Made by a program: the position numbers and the translations under genes. Shown here one piece after another: positions 1 to 9,267 of a stretch of DNA of 64,000 nucleotides. Within the stretch, counting starts at the first letter, position 1. Every line of letters begins with the position of its first letter. Below the pieces are notes generated by a model. It ran no database searches and was not told where the DNA came from. It saw nothing but the letters and a program-made list of their open reading frames with translations. Source of the stretch: Bacteroidota bacterium. Lineage in GTDB: Bacteria; Bacteroidota; Bacteroidia; B-17B0; Aurantibacillaceae. The DNA lies in contig JAQZBQ010000006.1 in assembly GCA_029237825.1 (NCBI GenBank), positions 1 through 64,000 on the forward strand, given 5' to 3'.

Positions 1-7
1 AATAATA

Positions 8-379
8 ATGGAAAAACGCTATGAGACGGTCTTCATTTTAACTCCCGTTTTGTCTGAAGATCAGGCAAAGGAGGCCGCAAAAAAGTTTGAAAAAATCCTT
101 ACGGATTTGGGAGCAAAAATTAATCACAGAGAAAACTGGGGCCTAAAGAAATTGGCTTACCCGATTCAAAAGAAAACAACTGGTTTTTATCACCTGCTTG
201 ATTTCTCGGGAAAAGGTACAGAAATCGCAGAACTTGAATTACAATTCAAACGTGACGAACGTATCTTACGTTTCTTAACGATTGCCTTGGAAAAACATGC
301 CGCTACATGGGCAGACAAGAGACGCGGTAAATTATCTGAAGCAAAAACTGCTAAAGCAACTAAAAAAGCAGAAGCTTAA
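8..379 (+). CDS. rpsF: 30S ribosomal protein S6
   Basis: Primary rRNA-binding protein of the small-subunit platform, which pairs with S18. The 123-residue product opens with the family-typical [11 protein letters not shown] strand and carries the [12 protein letters not shown] segment, then a Lys/Ala-rich tail (about residues 105-123) common in Bacteroidetes S6. Length fits the family. It starts an S6-S18-L9 operon, the standard gene order, with S18 27 bases downstream. Only seven bases upstream are visible, so the promoter and leader lie outside the window. Identification is certain. Confidence 0.98.
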   Translation: MEKRYETVFILTPVLSEDQAKEAAKKFEKILTDLGAKINHRENWGLKKLAYPIQKKTTGFYHLLDFSGKGTEIAELELQFKRDERILRFLTIALEKHAATWADKRRGKLSEAKTAKATKKAEA

Positions 380-406
380 TTATTAACTCCAAAAAAGAAT
401 TACAAA

Positions 407-670
407 ATGGCAAAAAATGAAGTACGCTTTTTAAATCCTCCAAGTGCTGAGGTTAAAAAGAAAAAATACTGCCGCTTTAAGAAGCTGGGTATTAAATATA
501 TTGATTACAAAGACGCTGACTTTTTATTAAAGTTCGTAAATGAGCAAGGTAAATTATTACCTCGCCGTTTAACCGGAACTTCATTGAAATTTCAACGTAA
601 GGTGTCTCAGGCAGTTAAACGTGCGCGTCACATTGCTTTAATGCCTTATTTAGCAGATGGTTTAAAATAA
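407..670 (+). CDS. rpsR: 30S ribosomal protein S18
   Basis: Small-subunit protein that forms the platform heterodimer with S6. The 87-residue product contains the typical central block with [12 protein letters not shown], the LPRRLTGTS motif and the [13 protein letters not shown]-terminus. It has a single Cys (YCRF), so it is a zinc-free form. It lies between rpsF and rplI on the same strand and is clearly cotranscribed with them. Confidence 0.98.
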   Translation: MAKNEVRFLNPPSAEVKKKKYCRFKKLGIKYIDYKDADFLLKFVNEQGKLLPRRLTGTSLKFQRKVSQAVKRARHIALMPYLADGLK

Positions 671-689
671 TTTAAAGAGGAAAAAGAAC

Positions 690-1136
690 ATGGAAGTTAT
701 ATTAAAACAAGACCTTAAAGGGTTAGGATATAAAAACGACATCGTTAAAGTAAAAAACGGATATGGTCGTAACTTTTTAATTCCTCAACGCATTGCAGTT
801 TTAGCTACTGACAGTAACAAAAAGATGCAGGCGGAAGAAATTAAACAAAGCTCATTTAAAGAAGAAAAATTACGTAACGAGGCAACCGCAATGGCTGCTA
901 AGTTTGCAGACGTAACCGTTAAGGTTGGTGCTAAAGCAGGAGAATCAGGAAAAATATTTGGTTCTGTAACTAATATTCAATTAGCTGAAGCATTGAAAAA
1001 AGCAGGTTACGATGTTGAACGTAAGAACATTGAAATGAATGAAGAAGCGATCAAATCTTTAGGGACTTACAGTGCTAAAGTTCGTTTATTCAAAGAAATT
1101 TCGGCAACTGTTAACTTTGAAGTTATCGCTGAATAG
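690..1136 (+). CDS. rplI: 50S ribosomal protein L9
   Basis: Large-subunit protein that binds 23S rRNA domain V and projects from the L1 side, where it helps keep the reading frame. The 148-residue product has the N-terminal L9 domain (MEVILKQDLKGLGYKNDIVKVKNGYGRNFLIP, written here only in part as a motif: GLGYKNDIVKVKNGYGRNFL), a connecting helix around residues 45-75 and the C-terminal domain. A purine-rich AAAGAGG lies about 12 bases before the ATG. It is the last gene of the rpsF operon and is followed by a strong hairpin at 1159-1192. Confidence 0.98.
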   Translation: MEVILKQDLKGLGYKNDIVKVKNGYGRNFLIPQRIAVLATDSNKKMQAEEIKQSSFKEEKLRNEATAMAAKFADVTVKVGAKAGESGKIFGSVTNIQLAEALKKAGYDVERKNIEMNEEAIKSLGTYSAKVRLFKEISATVNFEVIAE

Positions 1137-1158
1137 TCTTTAGAATTCATTAATCATA

Positions 1159-1192
1159 AAAAAGCCCATCTGAAATTACAGATGGGCTTTTT
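1159..1192. terminator. Bidirectional intrinsic terminator between rplI and the DUF3999 gene
   Basis: Perfect 12-bp inverted repeat: AAAGCCCATCTG (1161-1172), a 6-base loop, then CAGATGGGCTTT (1179-1190). It is T-rich on both exit sides, so it can end the rplI operon on the plus strand and the DUF2339/DUF3999 operon on the minus strand, whose last stop is at 1207. Confidence 0.93.
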
Positions 1193-1206
1193 ATTTGAGG
1201 CCTCGA

Positions 1207-2448
1207 TTATTGTTCCTTTTTACCCATATCTTTTAACAGGCTTCTGGAAAATAAAATGATAATTAAGCCCCCAATGGACAAACACATCCATAAAAACGGA
1301 GGCGTTTCGAGGAAAGATTTTTCTTGTGCAGGGGAGAGAGAAATATTCTGGTCGGGAAGCAGTTTTAATTCGCCGATAGATGCTTCGGGAAGCAGTTGTG
1401 GAGATTGTGAAACGAAATTCACCAGATCATACTCCGGTAACTTCAATGTTTTATTACCGCATTTCAGCATATAGCTTTCGTTATGTCTAAGATCTGCAAC
1501 GAAGTAACTGGCCAGTTGCTTACAGCTGAGGGATTCAATTTGAAGCGGGGGATTATCTTTATTCTGGATTTCAACAAACAGTTCCTTTTCAGTAATCTCA
1601 GGCAAATCAAACCACAAAGCCTCATCTGATTTCAGATCAAATTCATAAAGCGTTTCCTGAATCTGTTCTGATTTATGTTTCAGTTTTTGCTCCCGGATAG
1701 CGTATACCCGTGCGTGACGCATGAACAACCGGGGCGAAGCAATTTTAAAATCAAGGCGATGAATGGTTTGCTCACCCTTAAAAGAAAGCTTTAGTATAGT
1801 GGTTTTGTTTTTCTCAACTTCTGTAATACTTTTGGAAAAGGCTACCTCATTTAATTTTCCAGCTATAACCGAGTTTTTAAAATATCCGGCCGAATTGATT
1901 TTCAACGGTTGAGCAAACCAGTCATCAACTGATAATCTGAAATACCTATAATTGTTTGCTGGAAAATAAATACACTTATACTGGTTGGTATAGGTTTCGT
2001 TATAGGCCAGGCTCAGTTCCTGCAATTCGCTCACACTGTACCATTGGTTCAAATCATCACTACCCTCGATGGAGCAGTACTTATAAGCATCTGAATTATT
2101 AATGTTAAACGCTATGTTGCCTATTTTATCCTGACGGGCATTATAGATGATGATCTCCGAATACGAATTAAAATGCTTTTGAGACAAAATTTCATAAGCA
2201 ACGAAATCTGATTTCGATTTTAATAAAGGCTCGCTTAATACTACATAAGGTATCTCGTTTTGCTTTGAATCGTAAATACGCACATCATGAAAATCCTTAG
2301 TCATGTTTTGTCTGAGTTCGGGACTAACGGCGATTTTGTAAAGGGAATCTTTGTTTACTTTAACAACCGCCGCCTGGTGAGTAAACTTTTGTGCTGCAAG
2401 CAGGAATGTGCATAGCGTAAAAATGACACTGAATCTGATCTTTTTCAT
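1207..2448 (-). CDS. DUF3999-like exported protein
   Basis: The 413-residue protein has a signal peptide (MKKIRFSVIFTLCTFLLAAQ), a long beta-rich extracytoplasmic region with discoidin-like stretches (the HDVRIYDS and CSIEGSDDLNQWY segments) and one C-terminal membrane helix near residues 385-405 followed by a short basic tail. This architecture, together with its neighbour, fits the DUF3999 family, whose function is unknown. Its ATG follows directly on the stop codon of the upstream DUF2339 gene with no spacer, so translation is probably coupled. DUF2339 and DUF3999 genes are known to be neighbours, which suggests one envelope complex. The family call rests on pattern and context, not on a search. 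Confidence 0.72.
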   Translation of the reverse strand: MKKIRFSVIFTLCTFLLAAQKFTHQAAVVKVNKDSLYKIAVSPELRQNMTKDFHDVRIYDSKQNEIPYVVLSEPLLKSKSDFVAYEILSQKHFNSYSEIIIYNARQDKIGNIAFNINNSDAYKYCSIEGSDDLNQWYSVSELQELSLAYNETYTNQYKCIYFPANNYRYFRLSVDDWFAQPLKINSAGYFKNSVIAGKLNEVAFSKSITEVEKNKTTILKLSFKGEQTIHRLDFKIASPRLFMRHARVYAIREQKLKHKSEQIQETLYEFDLKSDEALWFDLPEITEKELFVEIQNKDNPPLQIESLSCKQLASYFVADLRHNESYMLKCGNKTLKLPEYDLVNFVSQSPQLLPEASIGELKLLPDQNISLSPAQEKSFLETPPFLWMCLSIGGLIIILFSRSLLKDMGKKEQ

Positions 2449-4935
2449 TTAAATGGTTTCTTCAGGGTTAATTGCCGTGTCTAATGGTTTTTCATCGTCA
2501 AGAAGCAATGCCTTAATCTTTTGGTACATGAAGGAAATAATAAGCAGGACCACGCCAAGTATGATGAAGGCTACAATTTTTCCTGCTTCGGAAGCGTCTT
2601 TGATATCGTACGTAAATAATTTTAAAAGCGTAATGCCTACCAAGGCCAGTGCAACTACGCGAAACGTTTTGCTCGATTTTTTCATGCCAATGAAAAGGAA
2701 CAAAAATGCCAATATGCCCCACAATATGGGAAAACCTATCTTTACAACATGTGTTTGGGTTGCCTCGTAAATCGTGGTCTTTACAAGATAGTTATCGCTG
2801 AGATTACGGAATTGCGAAGGAAGGGTTATTTTACCTACATGAAGGATCAACTCGAGACTGCTGATGTAAACAATGGATATTGCCAATAACACGGAATTTA
2901 AAATTTTACTATCAGGGATCTGACTGCTAGCAGACGTAACCGTTAAATACATCTGCCGTATGGTGAAGACAAAACAAGCAAGAGAAATATAATGAAATAT
3001 AAAGCCTATGTTGTTGACATAGCCATCAAATAAGCTTTCTTTCAAATCAACGATTGGAATGATGGTGAAAAAGATCGCAAAGATTACTGTATTAATAAAA
3101 TTAAACACGTACAACGTATTACCAGCGCGTATGTTTCCCATTTGATTTACCACTATATTTAAGAGGGAAAAATACATCAGGTGGTATGCACCTATAATGA
3201 TAGCGATTGACGTTCCATAGTAGAGCCGTTCTTTTAATTGGTAAGACAATTCAAACAATCCCGTGAAGTATAGAACCGCAATAAATGCTATACTCATGAG
3301 TGTAGTGTATGTTTGAGGGTTGAAAGAAATACCCAGGTATTTTACTACATTCGATTCCTTTCTGAGTAATAAAACCAAAGCCAGAAAAGAAAGTGAAGAA
3401 ACAAATGAGGTAATAAATCCTTTATTAAGGATGATTGGTAAAGAAACGTCGTAAGAAGCAGTATACACATTTGCCCAGTCTATAATCAGGCTAATTGTCA
3501 TTAAGAAGGTTATAATGACGGAAGCAAAGCGGTATAACACGATACCCGATTTTTGTGCGAGCCAAACCAACAGCACAGCTTCAATGGCCCAGAAAATGGT
3601 AATATAGTTTCCTTGAAGTTGTACGGGAGCCGTTAGGGTGATGAACGTTAAGGTTAACCCAATCATAAGGTAAACCAGTTTTTCATCAGCACGGAACTTT
3701 TTATACAATAACCAGGAACACACCAAATTAAAAACTGCCATGCAGATGCTAAATAAACCCTGCATATCCAAATGGTAATAGGATAGGATTTGCATGCCAC
3801 CTCCATAAAACAAAAAGGTGTTACTGATGAGAATAGATAAATCCAGTGAACCAAAACGGCGTTTCTCTTTAATATTATTGATCACATTCATTAATACGAA
3901 CACAACATAAAAAACTGACCCAAAAACGAAGGCGCCTAAGTAAGGCGCTTGCTCCTGCCCGATCACTTTTGATTCGAGCCATGCAAAATATAACAACATG
4001 GTAAAACAATACGAAAGGACGTTGATGAGATTCCATTTACGCAAATACGCCAGCACCAGCATACCAGTGTCGAGAACCAAGACATAAACAAATAGCGCTA
4101 CATAATTTCCTTGTCCGGTACTCACCATAAATGGCGTTGCAAAGCCTCCGATGAGCGATAAGGCAGCGAGTTCAATCCTGTCATATAACACAGAGATGAA
4201 CACTGAGAATGCCGTAATTACGAGCATAAGGATAAAAGCTGTTGTTTGATTAAATAGGTGATACTGATGAAAGGCAATACCGATGGTAAAATAAAAAATC
4301 ACGATGCCGCCAGCTACAAGAACAGAGCTAAAGGCTTTAAACCGTTTGTGAAGGCTATGCGCAAAGCCAATGACAATTCCTCCACAGAGGATTCCAATGC
4401 CCACTCTGGCTACTTCATTGATCCATTCCTTATCAATCGCGTATTTCACAAAAAATGCGATGCCGATAACAAGAACAGAAATTGCCACCTTGCTTAAAAT
4501 ATTTTCCCCAATAAATTTTTCAAGATCGGGGTTGTTCTTTCTAAAAGAGGCGTACCAACTTTCCTTTTTCGGAACATGCGTATTTGCGGCCTGTTTTTGA
4601 GCAGTGTTATTTATGGTGGGGTTTTGTACAGGTTGAATATTTAAAACTGGGACCGGCTCAACAGTCTTTTGCTTTTCCTCAACAGGTTGCTTAACCTCCT
4701 CTTTTACAGGTTGAGTAATAATGGGAGGAATATCTGAGACCGGCTTTACCGTTTGTTTTGGAAATTCCGTGTGGGTTTCTTTCTTTACCGCAAATTGGTT
4801 TTGTTGAAAATTAAGTGACTGCAGGTATTTCTCAATATGAGACAATTTACTTTCTAAACTTTTAAGCCTGGAGTTTTTTACTGAGTGAAAAATAATAAGC
4901 AGTAAAATAACTACCAACAACAAAAATATTTCCAT
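2449..4935 (-). CDS. DUF2339 multi-pass membrane protein
   Basis: Large polytopic inner-membrane protein with about 20 or more hydrophobic helices. It starts with one membrane helix (MEIFLLLVVILLLIIFHSV), then a coiled-coil and Pro/Gln/Val-rich linker (about residues 20-135), then the motif FIGENILSKVAISVLVIG and the repeated helices typical of DUF2339. Function is unknown. I chose the ATG at 4935 (828 residues) instead of the upstream ATG at 4968 because a candidate -7 element (TATCTTTA) lies at 4958-4965, downstream of the longer start. The stop codon touches the start of the DUF3999 gene, so the two form one transcript. Confidence 0.82.
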   Translation of the reverse strand: MEIFLLLVVILLLIIFHSVKNSRLKSLESKLSHIEKYLQSLNFQQNQFAVKKETHTEFPKQTVKPVSDIPPIITQPVKEEVKQPVEEKQKTVEPVPVLNIQPVQNPTINNTAQKQAANTHVPKKESWYASFRKNNPDLEKFIGENILSKVAISVLVIGIAFFVKYAIDKEWINEVARVGIGILCGGIVIGFAHSLHKRFKAFSSVLVAGGIVIFYFTIGIAFHQYHLFNQTTAFILMLVITAFSVFISVLYDRIELAALSLIGGFATPFMVSTGQGNYVALFVYVLVLDTGMLVLAYLRKWNLINVLSYCFTMLLYFAWLESKVIGQEQAPYLGAFVFGSVFYVVFVLMNVINNIKEKRRFGSLDLSILISNTFLFYGGGMQILSYYHLDMQGLFSICMAVFNLVCSWLLYKKFRADEKLVYLMIGLTLTFITLTAPVQLQGNYITIFWAIEAVLLVWLAQKSGIVLYRFASVIITFLMTISLIIDWANVYTASYDVSLPIILNKGFITSFVSSLSFLALVLLLRKESNVVKYLGISFNPQTYTTLMSIAFIAVLYFTGLFELSYQLKERLYYGTSIAIIIGAYHLMYFSLLNIVVNQMGNIRAGNTLYVFNFINTVIFAIFFTIIPIVDLKESLFDGYVNNIGFIFHYISLACFVFTIRQMYLTVTSASSQIPDSKILNSVLLAISIVYISSLELILHVGKITLPSQFRNLSDNYLVKTTIYEATQTHVVKIGFPILWGILAFLFLFIGMKKSSKTFRVVALALVGITLLKLFTYDIKDASEAGKIVAFIILGVVLLIISFMYQKIKALLLDDEKPLDTAINPEETI

Positions 4936-4957
4936 GAAAAAAGGGTGTTTATTATAA

Positions 4958-4988
4958 TAAAGATACACCTTTTAAGAAATCAGGTAAA
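4958..4988 (-). promoter_or_regulatory. Candidate promoter of the DUF2339/DUF3999 operon
   Basis: Read on the minus strand: TTTA (4988-4985), a 19-base spacer, then TATCTTTA (4965-4958). Each box differs by one base from the Bacteroidetes consensus TTTG-N19-TAnnTTTG. The predicted start of transcription falls near 4952, so the ATG at 4935 would have a short leader. Confidence 0.45.
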
Positions 4989-5051
4989 CTGGTGATTCAA
5001 GGAAATGATGAGAAATTATCAACCTCCAACAACAAAAACAATTCCTTGTTT

Positions 5052-6971
5052 TTATTCCTGTAATTCAAGCCAGCGCATCGTCTTTTCATCAATCTCCGCC
5101 GTTAGTTGTGTAAACTCGTTTGACAGCTTCTCGATTTCCTGCATATCCGCGATACCACTAGCCAGTAACTTTTCAATTTCCGATTTTCTTAATTCAAGTT
5201 TTGGCAGTTCTGCATCGAGATTTTCAAGTTCCTTCTGCTCTTTAAATGATAATTTCTTTTTCTCTATGGTCTTGCTTTGTGGGGTTGCGATCGGTTCGGT
5301 TTTAATGCTCTCTGCAGGCATCGACTCAATGCTTGCTTTTTGCTCCTTCGCTAACTCTTCCTCTTCCGCCTCTGAGTCGTATTTCCATTGCCTGTATTCG
5401 GTATAATTTCCTGGGAAATCTTTTACGATACCATTTCCTTCAAAGGCAAAAACGTGATCTACCAAACGATCGAGGAAATACCTGTCGTGTGATACAATTA
5501 AAACACAACCCTGGAAATCGAGCAAAAACTGCTCGAGTGTTTGCAGGGTAATGATATCCAAATCGTTGGTTGGCTCATCCAGAATCAAGAAATTTGGATT
5601 TCTTACCAATACCGTAAGCAGGTACAAGCGGCGTTTTTCACCTCCACTTAATTTACTCACATGGCCGTATTGCACTTCGGGTGCAAAATTAAACCGTGTC
5701 AACAAACCTGATGCGCTTAATGACGTACCATTGGCTAATGGGATGAATTCAGCAATATCTTTAACAACTTCTATTACCCGCTTATCGTCGGCAACCTGGA
5801 TTCCTTTTTGCGAATAATAACCAAAAACAATGGTATCGCCTACAGTAACTGTTCCGCTATCCGGCGGTTCAATGCCCTGCAACATATTAATAAATGTACT
5901 TTTTCCAATCCCATTCGGACCAACAATTCCAATTTTTTCGCCTTTAACGAATGTATAGGTAAAGGGTTCAAGGATTTTTTTATCGCCAAACGCTTTTTTA
6001 AGATTCCGTACTTCAATAATCTTACTGCCAATGCGTTCAACTTTTACACTTAATTCAATTTTCTTGTCAATTTTCTTTTTACGCGCTTTGGCCTCTACAT
6101 CGTAAAACGCATCCACGCGGGATTTGGATTTTGTTGTCCTTGCACGGGGTTGTTTCCTTACCCATTCCAACTCCCGGCGGTATAAGTTTTTGGCTTTCTC
6201 GAGTTCGGAAGCTTCCATAAACTCGCGTTCCGCTTTTTTTTCCATATAATAGGCGAACTTTCCTTTGTACTCATAGAGTGAATGGTTATCAATTTCAATA
6301 ATCCGGTCACACACCTCATCTAAAAAATAGCGGTCGTGGGTTACAAGCAAAATACTCTTTTTATAACTCCTTAAATAATCCTCCAGCCATTCAATTACAG
6401 ATACATCAAGGTGATTGGTAGGTTCATCCATGATGAGCAGATCGGGCTCATTTAAAATTACCTGCGCGAGTGCCAAACGTTTTTTTTGTCCGCCACTTAG
6501 TGTGCTTACCTTTTGCTTAAGATCATTTAATCCCAGGTTGGCGCACACCAAGGTGATTTGGGTTTCCACATTCCATGCTTCAAGGTCGTTCATCTTATTG
6601 GTAAGTACATCTAATTGATTCTCCGTTTTCTCAGTTGGATTTGCGTAATGCGTTTCAACCAGGCGGGTATAATCAATGGCGGTTTTCACCATCTCACTGT
6701 CACCAGCATAAATGGCCTGCTCAATCGTATGCGTTTCATCCAGCTGCGGTTCCTGACTTAAAAACGAAATTCTTAATTCTTTTCTGAATGTAACCTCACC
6801 GCTGTCCGGGATCTCTATTCCCTGAAGGATTTTGAATAATGTGGATTTACCAGAACCGTTTTTTGCGATCAAGGCAACTTTATCGCCATAATTAATTCCG
6901 AAGTTTATATTTTTAAAAAGGACTTTGTCGCCAAAACTTTTACTTAATTGATTAACTGAAAGAAGGTTCAT
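5052..6971 (-). CDS. ABC-F family ATPase (Uup/EttA-like)
   Basis: Soluble tandem ABC ATPase of the ABC-F class, proteins that act on the ribosome or in ribosome assembly and not in transport. In 639 residues there are two nucleotide-binding domains, each with Walker A (AKNGSGKST and GPNGIGKST), signature (LSGGQKKRLALAQ and LSGGEKRRLYLLT) and Walker B (LLIMDEPTNHLD and FLILDEPTNDLD). They are joined by a basic linker around residues 240-310 with the ERxFMEA segment. A Uup-like coiled coil forms the last 80 residues. No membrane segments are present. Which ABC-F subfamily it belongs to cannot be fixed by eye; the C-terminal coil favours Uup. Confidence 0.93.
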   Translation of the reverse strand: MNLLSVNQLSKSFGDKVLFKNINFGINYGDKVALIAKNGSGKSTLFKILQGIEIPDSGEVTFRKELRISFLSQEPQLDETHTIEQAIYAGDSEMVKTAIDYTRLVETHYANPTEKTENQLDVLTNKMNDLEAWNVETQITLVCANLGLNDLKQKVSTLSGGQKKRLALAQVILNEPDLLIMDEPTNHLDVSVIEWLEDYLRSYKKSILLVTHDRYFLDEVCDRIIEIDNHSLYEYKGKFAYYMEKKAEREFMEASELEKAKNLYRRELEWVRKQPRARTTKSKSRVDAFYDVEAKARKKKIDKKIELSVKVERIGSKIIEVRNLKKAFGDKKILEPFTYTFVKGEKIGIVGPNGIGKSTFINMLQGIEPPDSGTVTVGDTIVFGYYSQKGIQVADDKRVIEVVKDIAEFIPLANGTSLSASGLLTRFNFAPEVQYGHVSKLSGGEKRRLYLLTVLVRNPNFLILDEPTNDLDIITLQTLEQFLLDFQGCVLIVSHDRYFLDRLVDHVFAFEGNGIVKDFPGNYTEYRQWKYDSEAEEEELAKEQKASIESMPAESIKTEPIATPQSKTIEKKKLSFKEQKELENLDAELPKLELRKSEIEKLLASGIADMQEIEKLSNEFTQLTAEIDEKTMRWLELQE

Positions 6972-7037
6972 TTATTTATTTAGATTTTAACCGCAGAAAG
7001 CGTGCTTTACGAAAGAGCGCAGGGGATTAGGATTAGA

Positions 7038-7838
7038 TTAATTCTTTAAATTTTTTTCGATGAGGTAACGGAGCTTGTCTTTACTGATGTTAATACTGAT
7101 TTCGCCATTAACAGTTAAAGATACATGACCGGTTTGTTCCGACACGGTTATTGCCAGGGCGTCGGTTGTTTCTGTAAGACCAACGGCAGCTCGGTGGCGC
7201 ATCCCAAAATGAGAGGGGAAATTTTCCCTTTCGGTTACCGGTAATACGCAACGGGCAGCAATAATACGATTATCTTTTATGATCACCGCTCCATCGTGAA
7301 GAGGACTATTTTTATAAAATATGTTTTCCAGCATTTTTTCAGTTAACACAGAATCCACGATTTCCCCTGTATTGACATAGAACTTCAAATCGGATTTGCG
7401 TGAAATAATGATGAGGGCACCCGTTTTACTTTCACTCATGTTATAACAGGCGTTAATCAGAGCTTCATCATCCAGAGTGTACCGTGACGCCACTGCTTCA
7501 TGGTTAGAAAACGATAAAATGGTTTTCCAGTTACGGTTTTTAACAAATTCGTTTGAGCCAATGTATAAAAGGAACTTTCGTATTTCCTGTTGGAACACTA
7601 CAAGAACAGCGATGAATCCAACGTTGATGAATTTTCCCAAAATGGACCCAAGCAAGGTTAACTCGAAGGCGCGAACGACAATCCACACAACGTAAATGAG
7701 GGCAAGTCCCATAAAAACATTTACTGCCGCTGTGCCCCGCACCATTTTGTAGAGCTGGTAAAGCATAATGGCAACTAATAAGATATCAATTGCGTCTGCA
7801 AGTCCGAACGAAATAAATATGTAGAGGAGTGTCAACAT
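7038..7838 (-). CDS. cdaA: Diadenylate cyclase CdaA
   Basis: Membrane-bound enzyme that makes cyclic di-AMP from two ATP. The 266-residue product has three N-terminal membrane helices (about residues 1-85, including DAIDILLVAIMLYQLYKM), a short coil, and a DAC (DisA_N) domain. The catalytic motifs are intact: DGA at residues 182-184 (LHDGAVII) and RHR at 214-216 (MRHRAAVG). Length and layout match CdaA/DacA. No cdaR or glmM follows, so the Firmicute operon arrangement is absent. A -7 element ends only five bases before the ATG (see 7844-7851). In this phylum c-di-AMP is expected to act on osmotic and potassium balance; that is inference. Confidence 0.95.
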   Translation of the reverse strand: MLTLLYIFISFGLADAIDILLVAIMLYQLYKMVRGTAAVNVFMGLALIYVVWIVVRAFELTLLGSILGKFINVGFIAVLVVFQQEIRKFLLYIGSNEFVKNRNWKTILSFSNHEAVASRYTLDDEALINACYNMSESKTGALIIISRKSDLKFYVNTGEIVDSVLTEKMLENIFYKNSPLHDGAVIIKDNRIIAARCVLPVTERENFPSHFGMRHRAAVGLTETTDALAITVSEQTGHVSLTVNGEISINISKDKLRYLIEKNLKN

Positions 7839-7843
7839 TCCCC

Positions 7844-7851
7844 CAAAGATA
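7844..7851 (-). promoter_or_regulatory. -7 element TATCTTTG directly before cdaA
   Basis: Exact match to TAnnTTTG on the minus strand, ending five bases before the cdaA ATG at 7838. If it is used, the transcript would start at or within a base or two of the start codon. No good TTTG box was found 19 bases upstream. Confidence 0.4.
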
Positions 7852-7902
7852 GGCTTTTAAAGCAATTTTAAGTAGATTTTTGGTCTCAAAAAAACAGAAC
7901 AG

Positions 7903-9267
7903 TTATACTTTTATACCAATTACCAACACGTCGTCTACCTGTTCGTGTGCGCCTTTCCAGGAATTGAACTTTTCTTCGAGAATAAGACTCTGTTCGGTGA
8001 GAGGAAGCCTATGCACTGACAGTAGGAGTTCTTCAAATTGCTTATACTTAAATTTCTTTCCTTTTGGCCCTCCAAACTGATCTGCGAACCCATCTGTAAA
8101 TGTATAAATCATATCGCCCGGTTGAAGCGCAATCTGATTATAGGTGAATGGTAATGAATCGTCGTGCCCTATCCCCACCGGCATTTTATCCGCTTTACAT
8201 ACTAAAATTGCATTGTCCCTGATAATATAAAATGAATTATTAGCGGCGGAATACTCCAGCTTCAAACCCGCTATGTTTAATTTGCAGAGTACCGCATCCA
8301 TGCCATCCTTACTTTCACCGGAAGATCCTTCCGCGTTTAATCCCTTGATGATTTCGGTGCGGATGTAATTTAAAATCCAATCGGGCCGGGTAATTTTGTT
8401 TTCGTTGATGCACTGGCTCAATTTGCTGATATTGAGCAAACTCATAAAAGCGCCCGGAACTCCATGACCGGTGCAATCCGCAGTAACATAAATAAAACAT
8501 CCATCTGGTGTTGGTGTTGCCCAATAAAAATCACCGCTTACCACATCTTTGGGTTTAAAAAATATAAAACGGTTAGGCAGGAATTCATTCAACAAGTTTT
8601 CAGAAGCCAATAATGCAAACTGAATGCGTTTTGCATAGTTAATGCTATCCATTATCTCCTTTTGCTTCTCTTCGATGACTTGTTTCTGGCCAATGATGGC
8701 CTTCTGGAATAATAAATTTTCGCGTCTGAAAAACACAAAGAATAAAACGGTAATTACAAACAACACAAAAAGGTTTACTATACTGATTATTCCCTGTGTC
8801 CGTTTCATTTCTTCAGTAAAAGGAATAAGGCCAGGTTTGCCACCAAAGAAAATAACCAACGAAAAAAAACAAATTACTGCAAGGACTATGAATAACCGTA
8901 GCGCCGCATTGCTTTTAAACAAGGCGATTGCAATAAGGCACATGATGATGATGAAAAAATGCAGGTTGGATTGTATCCCGTAAAAAACCGAGCCAAAAGT
9001 AAAATAAAATAAACCGTAGGCACTGGAAAGAAACACAGAGGCATTAAATAAACCGCGGGCATTTAAAAAAAGGCATATCAGAGCAGAGATAAAAAATAAA
9101 AGATTTAAAACTGCAATCCCCAGGATATTGTATAAAATGGTAACAGGTATGTACGCTACCATGGTAACAATGGTGAAAAGAGAAATCATGTTACTGATTC
9201 TCATGCGGCGGTTCAGGTTATCATCTTGCGAAGCCAAAACGCCAATATTTAGTATTTTATTAATCAT
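7903..9267 (-). CDS. Membrane SpoIIE-type PP2C serine phosphatase
   Basis: The 454-residue protein has about six N-terminal membrane helices (roughly residues 25-185), a helical linker (QVIEEKQKEIMDSINYAKRIQ) and a C-terminal SpoIIE/PP2C domain. Metal-binding motifs are present: GDFYWA, TADCTGHGVPGAFMS, DGMDAVL and DGFADQFGG. Such proteins dephosphorylate Ser/Thr residues, often on anti-sigma antagonists, under control of the sensor region. The start ATG overlaps the stop of the upstream TPR-SpoIIE gene by four bases (ATGA), so the two are translationally coupled. No anti-sigma or STAS partner is adjacent, and the target is unknown. Confidence 0.9.
   Translation of the reverse strand: MINKILNIGVLASQDDNLNRRMRISNMISLFTIVTMVAYIPVTILYNILGIAVLNLLFFISALICLFLNARGLFNASVFLSSAYGLFYFTFGSVFYGIQSNLHFFIIIMCLIAIALFKSNAALRLFIVLAVICFFSLVIFFGGKPGLIPFTEEMKRTQGIISIVNLFVLFVITVLFFVFFRRENLLFQKAIIGQKQVIEEKQKEIMDSINYAKRIQFALLASENLLNEFLPNRFIFFKPKDVVSGDFYWATPTPDGCFIYVTADCTGHGVPGAFMSLLNISKLSQCINENKITRPDWILNYIRTEIIKGLNAEGSSGESKDGMDAVLCKLNIAGLKLEYSAANNSFYIIRDNAILVCKADKMPVGIGHDDSLPFTYNQIALQPGDMIYTFTDGFADQFGGPKGKKFKYKQFEELLLSVHRLPLTEQSLILEEKFNSWKGAHEQVDDVLVIGIKV

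Noticed and set aside
5005-5406. 133-codon open frame on the plus strand
   Set aside because: Antisense to the coiled-coil end of the ABC-F gene; Ser/Phe-rich composition is the typical shadow of Glu/Lys codons.
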